From an uncultured Megasphaera sp. (lineage in GTDB: Bacteria > Bacillota > Negativicutes > Veillonellales > Megasphaeraceae): a stretch of 64,000 bases of DNA. The stretch lies in NCBI GenBank assembly GCA_900554215.1, contig USGG01000001.1, forward strand, positions 1 through 64,000. Reading direction: 5' to 3'. Shown one piece after another: positions 34,040 through 41,460 of this stretch (positions are counted from its first letter, which is position 1; each line of letters opens with the position of its first letter). The notes beneath the pieces were generated by a model, which saw only the letters and a list, made by a program, of their open reading frames with translations, was not told the origin of the DNA and made no database searches. Both the position numbers and the translations under genes were made by a program.

Positions 34040-35215
34040 TTAGACACTAAGGGCGTCAATTTTTCGGTTCGCTTCTTCCGTCATGGCGTTGGTGACGTGC
34101 GTATAAATGGAAAGCGTTGTATTGGGGTCATTATGGCCGACGCGCTGCATGATGGCTTTCAGCGGTACGGCCATTTCTGCCAGCATACTAATATGGGTAT
34201 GCCGGAACATGTGCGTCGTGATATGCTTGCCCGGAATTTGGATGCGGCGCAGCTTATGGCCGATGTATTGAATATTGTAGGGATTGCCTGTATTGGTCGT
34301 GAAGATATATCCCTTATCCTTGTACCGGCCCCGTTCCCACAGGGCGGCGCGGCGGTTGTCGGCAATGAACCATTCTATAATATGCTGCGCCCGGCTGTTC
34401 AGATGCACGTCGCGATAGGAATAAATGTTTTTCGGCGTGCCCCGCTGGATGTCGTCGCCGTTCCTGGCAATATGGACGATCGTACCGTTTATGTTGATGC
34501 TGCAGTTCTCCCTGTCGTAGTCCTGCACCCGCAGGGCGAGCAGTTCGCCGCACCGAAGGCCGGTCAAGGCGATAAACTCCATGGCCAGGGCGATCCGGTG
34601 ATTGATGGCGTCCAACTGGCGCAGGCAGTCCTTCAATTCGTCGCGATTCAAAAACTTATTGGCGGCCTTCTGCAGCTCTTTGGCTGTTGCCGGCCGCTTC
34701 TTTAATTTAATGTCGATGAAGTCGCCTATCTGGTCGATATAGCCGCACTTCTTGGCGTAGCGCATGACGCGCTGCATGACCGTCAAAATAGTGCTTGAAT
34801 AGCTGTAGGAGCGCATTTCCGTATAGTAGATATGCCGTACTATGTTTTCGGCCATAACGGGCGTAAAATCGGCAAATAACAGCGATGGCGGCAGGTCCTT
34901 TTTGATGCGCTTGATGTAGTTCCTGTGGTTGTCTGCCGTCCGCGTCTTGACGGTAGGGGCGACGTAGGCCCGCCACTCGTCCAGCACGTCGTAAAAGGTC
35001 AGCGCGGCCAGCTTTTCGGCCTTGCGCTCGGCGGCTGTCTTCGTCTTTTCCCTGATTTTATCCCGCAACATATCGGCGGCGGCGCGCTGGGCCTGCCGGC
35101 TGTTGCTGTTCAAGGTAAGGCTTACAATGGTATAGCGGCCCGTGGCCGGGTCCATGAAGCGCTCGCGGTATTTGTACCGTGTTCCTTTGGAATTCGTAAT
35201 TTCTACAATCCACAT
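34040..35215 (-). CDS. int: Tyrosine-type site-specific integrase
   Basis: The 391-residue protein is a phage-type tyrosine recombinase: an N-terminal Arm-binding region, a SAM-like core-binding domain (about residues 60-160; YDVLDEWRAYV near 61), and a catalytic domain. Catalytic residues are visible as Arg in LTGLRCGELL near 205, HMFRHTHIS near 331 (HxxR) and the nucleophile Tyr in LSIYTHVT near 366. The gene faces the tRNA-Ser attL site. The ATG at 35215, 8 bp after AAAGGGG, is preferred over a TTG six codons upstream. Confidence 0.93.
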   Translation of the reverse strand: MWIVEITNSKGTRYKYRERFMDPATGRYTIVSLTLNSNSRQAQRAAADMLRDKIREKTKTAAERKAEKLAALTFYDVLDEWRAYVAPTVKTRTADNHRNYIKRIKKDLPPSLLFADFTPVMAENIVRHIYYTEMRSYSYSSTILTVMQRVMRYAKKCGYIDQIGDFIDIKLKKRPATAKELQKAANKFLNRDELKDCLRQLDAINHRIALAMEFIALTGLRCGELLALRVQDYDRENCSININGTIVHIARNGDDIQRGTPKNIYSYRDVHLNSRAQHIIEWFIADNRRAALWERGRYKDKGYIFTTNTGNPYNIQYIGHKLRRIQIPGKHITTHMFRHTHISMLAEMAVPLKAIMQRVGHNDPNTTLSIYTHVTNAMTEEANRKIDALSV

Positions 35216-35256
35216 AGTGTATACCCCTTTCAAAATGATTTGCTTCTCGTAGTCAC

Positions 35257-35285
35257 CTCTGCAAATGCTCGCGTAAGCTCATTTT
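35257..35285. repeat. 29-bp imperfect direct repeat, copy 1 (element)
   Basis: The segment aligns with 36343-36371; 24 of 29 positions match and all five differences are transitions. The shared core includes TTTGCA/CTGCAAATG and TCGCGTAA followed by CTC and TTTT. One copy lies upstream of the integrase, the other downstream of the Cro-like gene. Confidence 0.6.
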
Positions 35286-35303
35286 GTGGGTATGGTTCGT
35301 TGT

Positions 35304-35335
35304 CCTGTCGCCGATCGGCGGCGGGGCTTTTTTTT
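35304..35335 (+). terminator. Rightward terminator between the repressor and integrase genes
   Basis: CCTGTCGCC, loop GATC and GGCGGCGGG form a 9-bp stem with two G-U pairs, followed by GC and eight T residues. It acts on rightward (plus-strand) transcription, opposite to both flanking genes, so it would block transcription that enters from the tRNA side. Confidence 0.65.
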
Positions 35336-35358
35336 GTTATGTATGAAAATTGCTTATT

Positions 35359-35976
35359 TCATACGGATTTCTTTTTATTTAATTCATCATGTAATAACTT
35401 TTCTAACGTTTTGTTGGTGATTTCAGACTTATCTTTATTTTCAAATAAAGCATTTACTAAATTAGATAATGCCATAAAGCTATTATTAGGTAATTTACCA
35501 TCTTTTACTTGAGATTCGAAAAATGATAGTAATGTTTCTGTGCCTGAAGAAGCTGTATTTTTTAAAAAGTGATTTTGAATAAAACTTTCTAATAAATTAT
35601 TTAAATTTTGATTGTAAGCATCTATTGCTTTTGATCGTATTTTTTGGTGAGCTTCTAACAAAAAAGATAATGATATAAAAGACCTATGTCCCTCATATTG
35701 TAATATGGCTACATCATCATGAAAAGTAATTTGACAATTAATTTTTTTTAAGTCATTTTTTAATATTTCTTTTTCGTTTTGTTGTATACCTAGTAACTCA
35801 TCTAAAGAAACGTTTAATGCTTTTGAAATTCTGATAAAAATATCTATTGTTGGGGTTCGCTCTCCACGTTCATAATTGCCCAACGCAATGCGGGAAATAT
35901 TTGATAATTTTGCTAGTTGTGCTTGAGTTAATTTTTTTTGTTGGCGATATGCACGAATTTTTTCACCAATATTCAT
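35359..35976 (-). CDS. CI-like phage repressor (XRE-family HTH)
   Basis: The 205-residue protein has an N-terminal XRE helix-turn-helix (residues about 5-60, with QKKLTQAQLAKLSNISRIALGNYERGERTP) and a C-terminal domain that I do not recognise. There is no visible S24/LexA peptidase motif, so induction may not be by RecA self-cleavage; many satellites are released instead by a helper protein. Base use is far more AT-rich than in neighbouring host genes. It diverges from the Cro-like gene across a 163-bp region with repeated operator-like sites. Confidence 0.85.
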   Translation of the reverse strand: MNIGEKIRAYRQQKKLTQAQLAKLSNISRIALGNYERGERTPTIDIFIRISKALNVSLDELLGIQQNEKEILKNDLKKINCQITFHDDVAILQYEGHRSFISLSFLLEAHQKIRSKAIDAYNQNLNNLLESFIQNHFLKNTASSGTETLLSFFESQVKDGKLPNNSFMALSNLVNALFENKDKSEITNKTLEKLLHDELNKKKSV

Positions 35977-36026
35977 TATGTACCACCTCTATTCATATTT
36001 ATTATATCATGTAAACGATACAAAAG

Positions 36027-36117
36027 AAAACAAATGCAACGATAATTAGTAAAAATGACCACGACCGTTGACAAGATAACAAATGATGATATAATTAACG
36101 TAGAAAGAAAACAAATG
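36027..36117. promoter_or_regulatory. Genetic-switch region: rightward promoter and three AACAAATG sites
   Basis: AACAAATG occurs at 36029-36036, 36078-36085 and 36110-36117. The second copy lies in the 16-bp spacer of a consensus promoter, TTGACA 36068-36073 and TATAAT 36090-36095, which drives the Cro-like gene. A leftward TATAAT occurs near 36002-36007 for the repressor. The repeats are good candidates for the repressor operators. Confidence 0.7.
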
Positions 36118-36139
36118 ATAGTGTAAAGGAGGTGAGAAT

Positions 36140-36334
36140 ATGAAACTGGATACAGAAAAAGTCAAGTTGCTTATGATGAAGCAATGCCTTTCGCAGGCTG
36201 AGCTTGCGGAACATGCCGATTTAGGCAAAACGACGCTTTACCGCATGTTAGAAGGGAAGGCGCCACAGTTGAAATCTATTGGCAAGCTCGCCGCAGCCCT
36301 GGGCGTAGAGCCGCAGGAAATCATCAAGAAGTAA
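36140..36334 (+). CDS. Cro-like HTH protein
   Basis: The 64-residue protein is a compact helix-turn-helix DNA-binding protein (SQAELAEHADLGKTTLYRML, then KLAAALGVEPQEI). It is the first rightward gene, facing away from the repressor, in the usual place of Cro or an activator of the early genes. AAGGAGG precedes the ATG. Confidence 0.82.
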   Translation: MKLDTEKVKLLMMKQCLSQAELAEHADLGKTTLYRMLEGKAPQLKSIGKLAAALGVEPQEIIKK

Positions 36335-36342
36335 GTAAAATC

Positions 36343-36371
36343 CTTTGCAGATGTTCGCGTAAACTCGTTTT
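36343..36371. repeat. 29-bp imperfect direct repeat, copy 2 (element)
   Basis: This copy matches the segment at 35257-35285 with five transition differences. It starts 9 bp after the Cro-like gene. Conservation of a non-coding segment in two places in a small element suggests a protein-binding site. Confidence 0.55.
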
Positions 36372-36429
36372 ACTATAACGACTTATCAGATTACCTATTA
36401 TCAGTTTGAAATATTTAGGAGGTGAAAAT

Positions 36430-36678
36430 ATGGGGCATTCTATGATGCGCGACCACACGGATCAGCACGGCGTCTTGTGGGTACAGCCTGCGCGGCTGGT
36501 GCAGCTCTTTTCCATTGGCCGGACGACGGTTTGGCGGCTTACAAAGGAGATGCAGGCCATACCCAAGTACCGGGATTCTTTCCTTGACCTGGGCTGGCAG
36601 CTGAAACTTGTAAAGCTGGCCGACTTCGAGCAGTTTTTACAGGAGCGCAGCCGCAGCAAGGCGTACCTGCGCAAATAA
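36430..36678 (+). CDS. Small DNA-binding protein (excisionase/AlpA-like)
   Basis: The 82-residue product starts at ATG 36430 behind AGGAGG. It has a winged-helix-like helix-turn-helix (PARLVQLFSIGRTTVWRLTKEM) followed by a strand and a helix (LVKLADFEQFLQERS), the pattern of excisionase or AlpA-type factors. It lies between the switch and the primase. A role in excision or in activating replication genes is inferred from position only. Confidence 0.6.
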   Translation: MGHSMMRDHTDQHGVLWVQPARLVQLFSIGRTTVWRLTKEMQAIPKYRDSFLDLGWQLKLVKLADFEQFLQERSRSKAYLRK

Positions 36679-36682
36679 AAAG

Positions 36683-36714
36683 GCCCTTACGAGTGCACCA
36701 CCACTCATAAGGGC
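36683..36714. terminator. Hairpin after the excisionase-like gene
   Basis: GCCCTTACGAGTG at 36683-36695 pairs with CACTCATAAGGGC at 36702-36714 with one mismatch. T residues follow only on the minus strand, so it may be a leftward terminator, or an mRNA processing hairpin ahead of the primase. Confidence 0.5.
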
Positions 36715-36823
36715 AAAGGCAGCCAATTTTGAGACCCATACCAAAAAAGGCTACTTTTAGTATATCAGATATGGGAGAGTTTAAAAAGCTCATTTTTTGT
36801 AATTAGGAGGAATAGAAATATTT

Positions 36824-39205
36824 ATGAATATTTTTTTCGAACAAATCCCGCAGGAATTGAAAGAGCTGCCAAACTGGGTATGCTGGGCGCTCGAAATGCG
36901 GGACGGCAAGACGACCAAAATACCCTACACACCGGAAACGGGGCAGCGGGCCAAGGCCAACAACCCGAAGACATGGACGGGGTTCAAAGAAGCGGCGGGA
37001 TGCCTCGTATCCTATGACGGCATCGGCTTCCAGTTCAGCGAATCGCCCTTTGTGGGCATTGATTTGGACCATTGCTTAAAGGACGGCCAAGCCAGCCCGG
37101 AGGCGCAGCAGATTATAGACGCACTGAACAGCTATACCGAAATAAGTCCCAGCGGTCAAGGCCTGCACATCATCGTAAAGGCCGACATCGCCGGCAAGGG
37201 GTACCGTAACGACATAGTAGAGATATACCCACAGGGGCATTTCTTCACGATGACGGGTAACGTATTCCAGGGGCGCGGCGCAATCGCCGAGCGGACGGCG
37301 GAAGTGGCGGCGCTGATCCAGTCTATAGAAGCCGAGCGGGCCGCGAAACGGGGCGCAGCAGCCCCGCCGCCCGTCGATATATCGGCGCAGATTGTGCAGG
37401 CTGCCGAAGCGCCGGCCGATGTGCAGACGATTATTCAACGGATCCGGAACAGCCAGCAGGGGGCGAAATTTGCCGCCCTGTTCGACGCCGGCGACACGAC
37501 GCCGTATATGACGAAGAACGACCCGGAAGGACGCAGCGGCGCCGATATGGCCCTTATGAATATGCTGCCGTTCTGGACGAACGGGAATATACCGCTCATG
37601 ATGGATATTTTCTCTATGTCCGCCTTGGCCAAACGCGAAAAATGGCAGACGCGGGAAGATTACCGCATCATGACCGCGAAAAAGGCTATTGATTCGTGGA
37701 ACGGCAAAACATACGACCCCGAAGCCTTGAAAAAGCAGCGGCAGGAACAGGATCGTTTCATCCGTGAAAATGGTATTACGAAGCCGGCGGAGGAATTGAA
37801 GCGCCTGGCAACGTTCAAGCTGAACGATACGGGGAACGCCGAACGGCTGGAACTGCTCTACGGGGATATGCTGCTTCATTGCACGGCGTCGGATAAGTGG
37901 CTTCGATGGGACGGGACACGCTGGAAAAGTTCCGAGAGCAAAGACGCCACGGAGTTGTACAATCTGGTAAGCGCCACGATGCGCCTTACGGCCATGCAGT
38001 ACGATGTTGTTTTTGGCCCGCCGAAGACGCAAGAAGATGAGGAAGCGAAACGCTCGTTCCTGTCGTTCTGCAAGCGCTCAGAGAACCAGAATTCTATCAA
38101 CAATACCATAAAACGCGCCCGCGCGCTGTTCCCTGTGAGTATTAATGACTTAGACGCCGATCCGTGGCTGCTAAACTGCGAGAACGGCACGATAGACCTA
38201 AAGACGGGCCGCCTGCTTCCTCATGACAGGGCGCAGCGATTGACGCAGGTATGCGCCGCATCCTATACGCCCGGCGCGCGGTCTGAGCTGTGGGAATCGA
38301 CAGTACGGCAGATTATCCCTGATGAAGGCGTACGGGACTATGTGCAGCGCTTTATAGGGTATTGCCTTACAGGCCTTACGCGGGAAGAAAAATTCCTGTT
38401 CCTGTACGGTGCCGGCGGCGGTGGGAAAGGTACGTTTATTGAAACGATAGGTAAGGTATTGGGCGACTATGCCGATACAGTGCCTATTGATATGTTGCTG
38501 GCTGCCCGTAATGATGCAGGGAACGGCAACGAAGCGACGCCGCATTTAGCTAAAATGGCCGGAAAGCGGCTGATCCTTACCAGCGAAAGCGGACAGGGAA
38601 GGAAATTCAACGACGCCAAAATAAAGCTTCTTACCGGCGGTGACGCCATTACTGCCCGCTTCCTTCGCTGCGACGCCTTTACCTTCTTGCCGATGTTTAA
38701 AATTGTGATGTCCAGTAACTTCTTACCGACCGTCACGAATGCGACGGATAAGGGCATCAAGCGCCGCCTTATTATTGTGCCGTTTTCGGCGGATCTGGAC
38801 GACATGCGCGATGTCACGCTGAAGGAACGGCTGCTATATCCACAAGAGAGAGGCGGCATTCTGGCGTGGTGCGTCGAGGGGTGCCTGAAATGGCAGCGCG
38901 AAGGACTCGGCGAAATGCCGATAGCTATCAAGAAGATGCTTTCGGACTATTACGACGAGAACGACATAATTGGCGAATTTATTGACCTGTATTGTGATGT
39001 AGGCGAAGGCTTGCGGGTTAAGGTGAAAGACCTGCATAAGGCATTTAACGAAGAAATGGGCGACGGTATCGGCTGGCATGGTGTAAAAATGTCAACTTTT
39101 AGAGATGATATGCAGAATAGAGGATTCAAGCGAAAACGATATAAAGACGGGTATTATTTGGAAAATATCGGCTTAAAATCAAAATACAACTATTTTTGTT
39201 CTTAG
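36824..39205 (+). CDS. D5/P4-type primase-helicase
   Basis: The 793-residue protein is a replication protein of the phage/plasmid primase family. The N-terminal part (about 1-170) resembles PrimPol-type regions (VGIDLDHCL, SPSGQGLHIIV). The C-terminal part (from about 350) is D5_N plus an SF3-like helicase: Walker A GAGGGGKGT at residues 529-537 and RLILTSESGQG downstream. Such proteins initiate replication at the element's own origin. It is the largest gene of the island; two repeat-rich non-coding regions follow (39.2-39.4 and 40.2-40.4 kb). Confidence 0.88.
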   Translation: MNIFFEQIPQELKELPNWVCWALEMRDGKTTKIPYTPETGQRAKANNPKTWTGFKEAAGCLVSYDGIGFQFSESPFVGIDLDHCLKDGQASPEAQQIIDALNSYTEISPSGQGLHIIVKADIAGKGYRNDIVEIYPQGHFFTMTGNVFQGRGAIAERTAEVAALIQSIEAERAAKRGAAAPPPVDISAQIVQAAEAPADVQTIIQRIRNSQQGAKFAALFDAGDTTPYMTKNDPEGRSGADMALMNMLPFWTNGNIPLMMDIFSMSALAKREKWQTREDYRIMTAKKAIDSWNGKTYDPEALKKQRQEQDRFIRENGITKPAEELKRLATFKLNDTGNAERLELLYGDMLLHCTASDKWLRWDGTRWKSSESKDATELYNLVSATMRLTAMQYDVVFGPPKTQEDEEAKRSFLSFCKRSENQNSINNTIKRARALFPVSINDLDADPWLLNCENGTIDLKTGRLLPHDRAQRLTQVCAASYTPGARSELWESTVRQIIPDEGVRDYVQRFIGYCLTGLTREEKFLFLYGAGGGGKGTFIETIGKVLGDYADTVPIDMLLAARNDAGNGNEATPHLAKMAGKRLILTSESGQGRKFNDAKIKLLTGGDAITARFLRCDAFTFLPMFKIVMSSNFLPTVTNATDKGIKRRLIIVPFSADLDDMRDVTLKERLLYPQERGGILAWCVEGCLKWQREGLGEMPIAIKKMLSDYYDENDIIGEFIDLYCDVGEGLRVKVKDLHKAFNEEMGDGIGWHGVKMSTFRDDMQNRGFKRKRYKDGYYLENIGLKSKYNYFCS

Positions 39206-39414
39206 TACTTGTGTTGGAATAAACAGATAGAAATATTCAACGATGTAAAAATGAACCTGTGCATTTTTTTCACCATTGATGAAAATTCGCTCTAAGCATT
39301 CTATTTATATAGGTTTATAGGGATTTTCGTTCACAAGTTCATTTTTTCACCATTATTCGCAATACGAACTAAAAAACAGGGCCACATCTTTGTGGGGATA
39401 AAGGAGGAACTCAT
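39206..39414. other. AT-rich repeat region after the primase (no gene)
   Basis: No convincing gene is seen in these 209 bases. AAAAATGAACCTGTG (39247-39261) matches the complement of CACAAGTTCATTTTT (39332-39346) at 14 of 15 positions. A direct repeat CATTTTTTTCACCATT / CATTTTTTCACCATT follows each arm. Repeats and AT-richness immediately 3' of a replication gene resemble satellite origins. Confidence 0.5.
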
Positions 39415-39636
39415 ATGCTTATCACATTCAACAAGAAAGATCAGTCTATTACTGCAAGTTGTCCGTTCCACCATTTAGAGCCGTGCGACGGCCCTATTTG
39501 CGCATGGTTCCAGATGGTAGAGCCTGCGCCGATGCAGCCGGCGGACGAGATCCGCGGCAAGTGCGCTGTATCGTATTTGGAAGAAATCGCGTACCAGCTT
39601 AGAAAAATAAAGGAGGAGGCAGCCGACCATGAATAA
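39415..39636 (+). CDS. Hypothetical small protein of the element
   Basis: The 73-residue product has an N-terminal Cys/His cluster (SCPFHHLEPCDGPICAWF, residues about 14-31) that could bind a metal, and an acidic helical tail. AAGGAGG precedes the ATG. No family is recognised. Its last codons overlap the next gene (39629), so the two are translated together. Confidence 0.6.
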   Translation: MLITFNKKDQSITASCPFHHLEPCDGPICAWFQMVEPAPMQPADEIRGKCAVSYLEEIAYQLRKIKEEAADHE

Positions 39637-39823
39637 ACGAGATCAAGCCGTCAAGGAAATTTTGTATAGCTCACTGGAAGAAGCAAATACGATGGAAGAT
39701 ACCAAAGTAAGCAGAATGGCGCTCTTTGCCGCCCTGGCGGCGTTCCGGGCCTATGATGCGGGCTATGACAACGCATGCCGCACGCTGCGACGCCGGCGCC
39801 GTAAGAAGCAGGGTAGGAGGTAA
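39629..39823 (+). CDS. Hypothetical small protein of the element
   Basis: The 64-residue product has an acidic N-terminal helix (EILYSSLEEANTMEDTK), a central helix and a strongly basic tail (RRRRRKKQGRR). AGGAGG lies within the end of the preceding gene. No family is recognised; the basic tail suggests nucleic-acid binding. Confidence 0.55.
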   Translation: MNKRDQAVKEILYSSLEEANTMEDTKVSRMALFAALAAFRAYDAGYDNACRTLRRRRRKKQGRR

Positions 39824-39827
39824 TGCC

Positions 39828-40010
39828 ATGAAGAAGATAAACTATAACCGGCCCAGAAGGGGCATACAGACAGAGCCAGAATCGGTGAAATACCTTCATG
39901 GAAGCTTGCGGAAAACGGCTCTTATGAAAGGCATGCCGATGAATCGGGCGGACCGGCGAAAGCTGGAGAGACTGGAAAAAGCCGAACGGAGGCAGAACAG
40001 GGGGAAATAA
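39828..40010 (+). CDS. Hypothetical basic small protein of the element
   Basis: The 60-residue product begins at ATG 39828, behind AGGAGG, 5 bp after the upstream stop. It is basic throughout and ends in NRADRRKLERLEKAERRQ-type helical sequence. The C-terminal helix resembles that of the next protein (NRKQRRQLKRLQ). No family is recognised. Confidence 0.55.
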   Translation: MKKINYNRPRRGIQTEPESVKYLHGSLRKTALMKGMPMNRADRRKLERLEKAERRQNRGK

Positions 40011-40014
40011 TACC

Positions 40015-40182
40015 ATGGCCAAGACCAAAATACCCAAGCCCAACAAGCCGTATATCTCACGTGATACGCCGGTCATGGCAAGCCGCCTAAGCCAAAAAGA
40101 AAAGACGTTTTACATGGGCATGTTTGAGGCCGTGAACCGCAAGCAGCGCCGGCAGTTGAAGCGGCTGCAGAAAAAGAGCTGA
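40015..40182 (+). CDS. Hypothetical basic 55-residue protein of the element
   Basis: ATG at 40015 follows the previous stop by 4 bp, behind AGGGGG. The 55-residue protein starts MAKTKIPKPNKPYIS and ends in a Lys/Arg/Gln-rich helix (RKQRRQLKRLQKKS). The gene is small, but codon use and operon position match the genes before it. No family is recognised. Confidence 0.5.
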   Translation: MAKTKIPKPNKPYISRDTPVMASRLSQKEKTFYMGMFEAVNRKQRRQLKRLQKKS

Positions 40183-40191
40183 TAGGGCGTA

Positions 40192-40337
40192 AAATACTCA
40201 GAAATACTCAGGTTTCCGGCGAAGTGCAATGGCTGCGGAAATCTACCAGCGGGCCAGATGGTACCAGCGTTTGGCCCGCTTCCGCATCCAGAAAAAAGTT
40301 GCAAAAGTTGCAAAGGTTGCAAAACGCCGGAAACCTG
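40192..40337. other. Nested inverted repeat with 9-bp iterons (candidate replication origin or structured RNA)
   Basis: A 10-bp tandem repeat AAATACTCAG occupies 40192-40211. The outer arms CAGGTTTCCGGCG (40209-40221) and CGCCGGAAACCTG (40325-40337) are perfectly complementary. TGCGGAA/TTCCGCA (40234-40240, 40280-40286) and GCGGGCCA/TGGCCCGC (40249-40256, 40272-40279) nest inside. Three tandem 9-mers GTTGCAAA(A/G) fill 40298-40324. AT-rich DNA with ATCCTAAAA repeats follows to about 40390. No gene fits here. Confidence 0.7.
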
Positions 40338-40515
40338 ATAAAACCTGAAGATGAATTATAAACTTATCCTAAAAAATCCTAAAATTTACCAAGCATAAGG
40401 GGCTGACGATCGGACGGGCTGCTTGCGCCAACAGGCGGCCCATTACAAAACAATAGGGGTGCAGCCGCGGGGCCTTACCACCTCTGCGGTTGTCGCCCTT
40501 TTAGGAGGTGAAGGT

Positions 40516-41022
40516 TTGCGGATAGATTATATACATCAACTATACCAAGAGGGTGCAGCGGGACGGAGCAGCTGCAGCAGACGAAAAAAGAAGCTGACGG
40601 CGAAGCAAGACGTATTCCTGTTTGGCTATTTAATCATGAAGCAGAATGCGGCCCAGGCGGCGTATAATGCAGGATATAGCCGTAAGTATGCCCGGCAGGC
40701 AGCGCAGCAGATCCTGCGCAGTCCCTATATACGGAAAATCATTCATGACTGGTACGTTGGTAAAGAGATGCGATCTTATGACTTGTTGCTGAACAATCAT
40801 GAACGGGACTTTGTAGACTATTGGCTTATTACGGTCAACGCCAAGCAGGCCGCCATGCAGGCGGGGTATAGAGAGCAGTACGCCAAGCAGTACGGCTATG
40901 AAATGCTGCAGAAACCGAAGATAAGGCTTGCCATACGGGAGCGCATGGAAGAGATTACCGGCAGGAGCCGCAAAAACTGCTATCCCGACAGTTTTAGACG
41001 AAAGGAGTACACGAAACTATGA
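40516..41022 (+). CDS. Terminase small-subunit-like protein with two tandem repeats
   Basis: The 168-residue protein contains two copies of the Terminase_2-type helical unit. Copy 1 is at residues 27-80 (LTAKQ, then NAAQAAYNAGYSRKYARQAA, then SPYIRKII). Copy 2 is at 92-143 (HERDFVDYWL, NAKQAAMQAGYREQYAKQ, KPKIRLAI). Small terminases recognise the packaging site; satellites use their own to redirect packaging. The TTG at 40516, 7 bp after AGGAGG, is the best start; the upstream open frame lacks a ribosome site. No large terminase is present. Confidence 0.72.
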   Translation: MRIDYIHQLYQEGAAGRSSCSRRKKKLTAKQDVFLFGYLIMKQNAAQAAYNAGYSRKYARQAAQQILRSPYIRKIIHDWYVGKEMRSYDLLLNNHERDFVDYWLITVNAKQAAMQAGYREQYAKQYGYEMLQKPKIRLAIRERMEEITGRSRKNCYPDSFRRKEYTKL

Positions 41023-41204
41023 AGGTACATATCAGCTATGAGACGGACGAAGAAAAAGACGCCGCTATGGATGTATTTGACATGCTCGATGAGCGGTTCC
41101 CGGACAAGAAAAAGCGGTTTAAGGAACCCAAATCAACAGAGGGACGTAAGCACGCCTACTATACCATTGTGGACATAAAAAAAGCCGATAAACCGCATAA
41201 ATAA
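41019..41204 (+). CDS. Hypothetical 61-residue protein of the element
   Basis: The ATG overlaps the previous stop codon (ATGA), so translation is coupled to the terminase-like gene. The product is charged, with VHISYETDEEKDAAMDVFDML at the N-terminus and a basic C-terminus. I do not recognise a family. It is the last gene before the terminator and late promoter. Confidence 0.55.
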   Translation: MKVHISYETDEEKDAAMDVFDMLDERFPDKKKRFKEPKSTEGRKHAYYTIVDIKKADKPHK

Positions 41205-41211
41205 CAGCGTT

Positions 41212-41247
41212 GACGCCCTTCTATAGGGCGTCCTTTTATGGTATAAT
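41212..41247 (+). terminator. Terminator of the early genes fused to an extended -10 promoter
   Basis: GACGCCCT (41212-41219) pairs with AGGGCGTC (41225-41232) around loop TCTAT, followed by CTTTTAT. TGGTATAAT, with TATAAT at 41242-41247, directly follows and is an extended -10 element that could start the scaffold-capsid transcript. No consensus -35 is evident. Confidence 0.6.
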
Positions 41248-41362
41248 ATACACATAAACAAGCACATAAAGGCACGAGTACCGCAAGAAATGAGCTTCTT
41301 TTTTCTTCCTTTAGTTTTCCTTTCCGCTAGGGTTCATTTTTTGTACGCATATATTCTCCTAT

Positions 41363-41411
41363 GCACGGGAAAAACGACAAAACCGCCGCAGTCGTTTACC
41401 CGTGCTTTTTT
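41363..41411 (+). terminator. Terminator/attenuator upstream of the scaffold gene
   Basis: GCACGGG (41363-41369) pairs with CCCGTGC (41399-41405), with an inner stem ACGAC/GTCGT, followed by TTTTTT. It lies between the extended -10 promoter and the scaffold gene, so transcription of the capsid genes would need read-through or a promoter further in. Confidence 0.65.
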
Positions 41412-41460
41412 GTTGCTGTTTTAAGTAGCCTACTCAAGGCGTAAAAACAGGAGGTATATA

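Noticed and set aside
40192..40337. CRISPR array
   Set aside because: Repeats are 9-10 bp, contiguous and without unique spacers; no cas genes.
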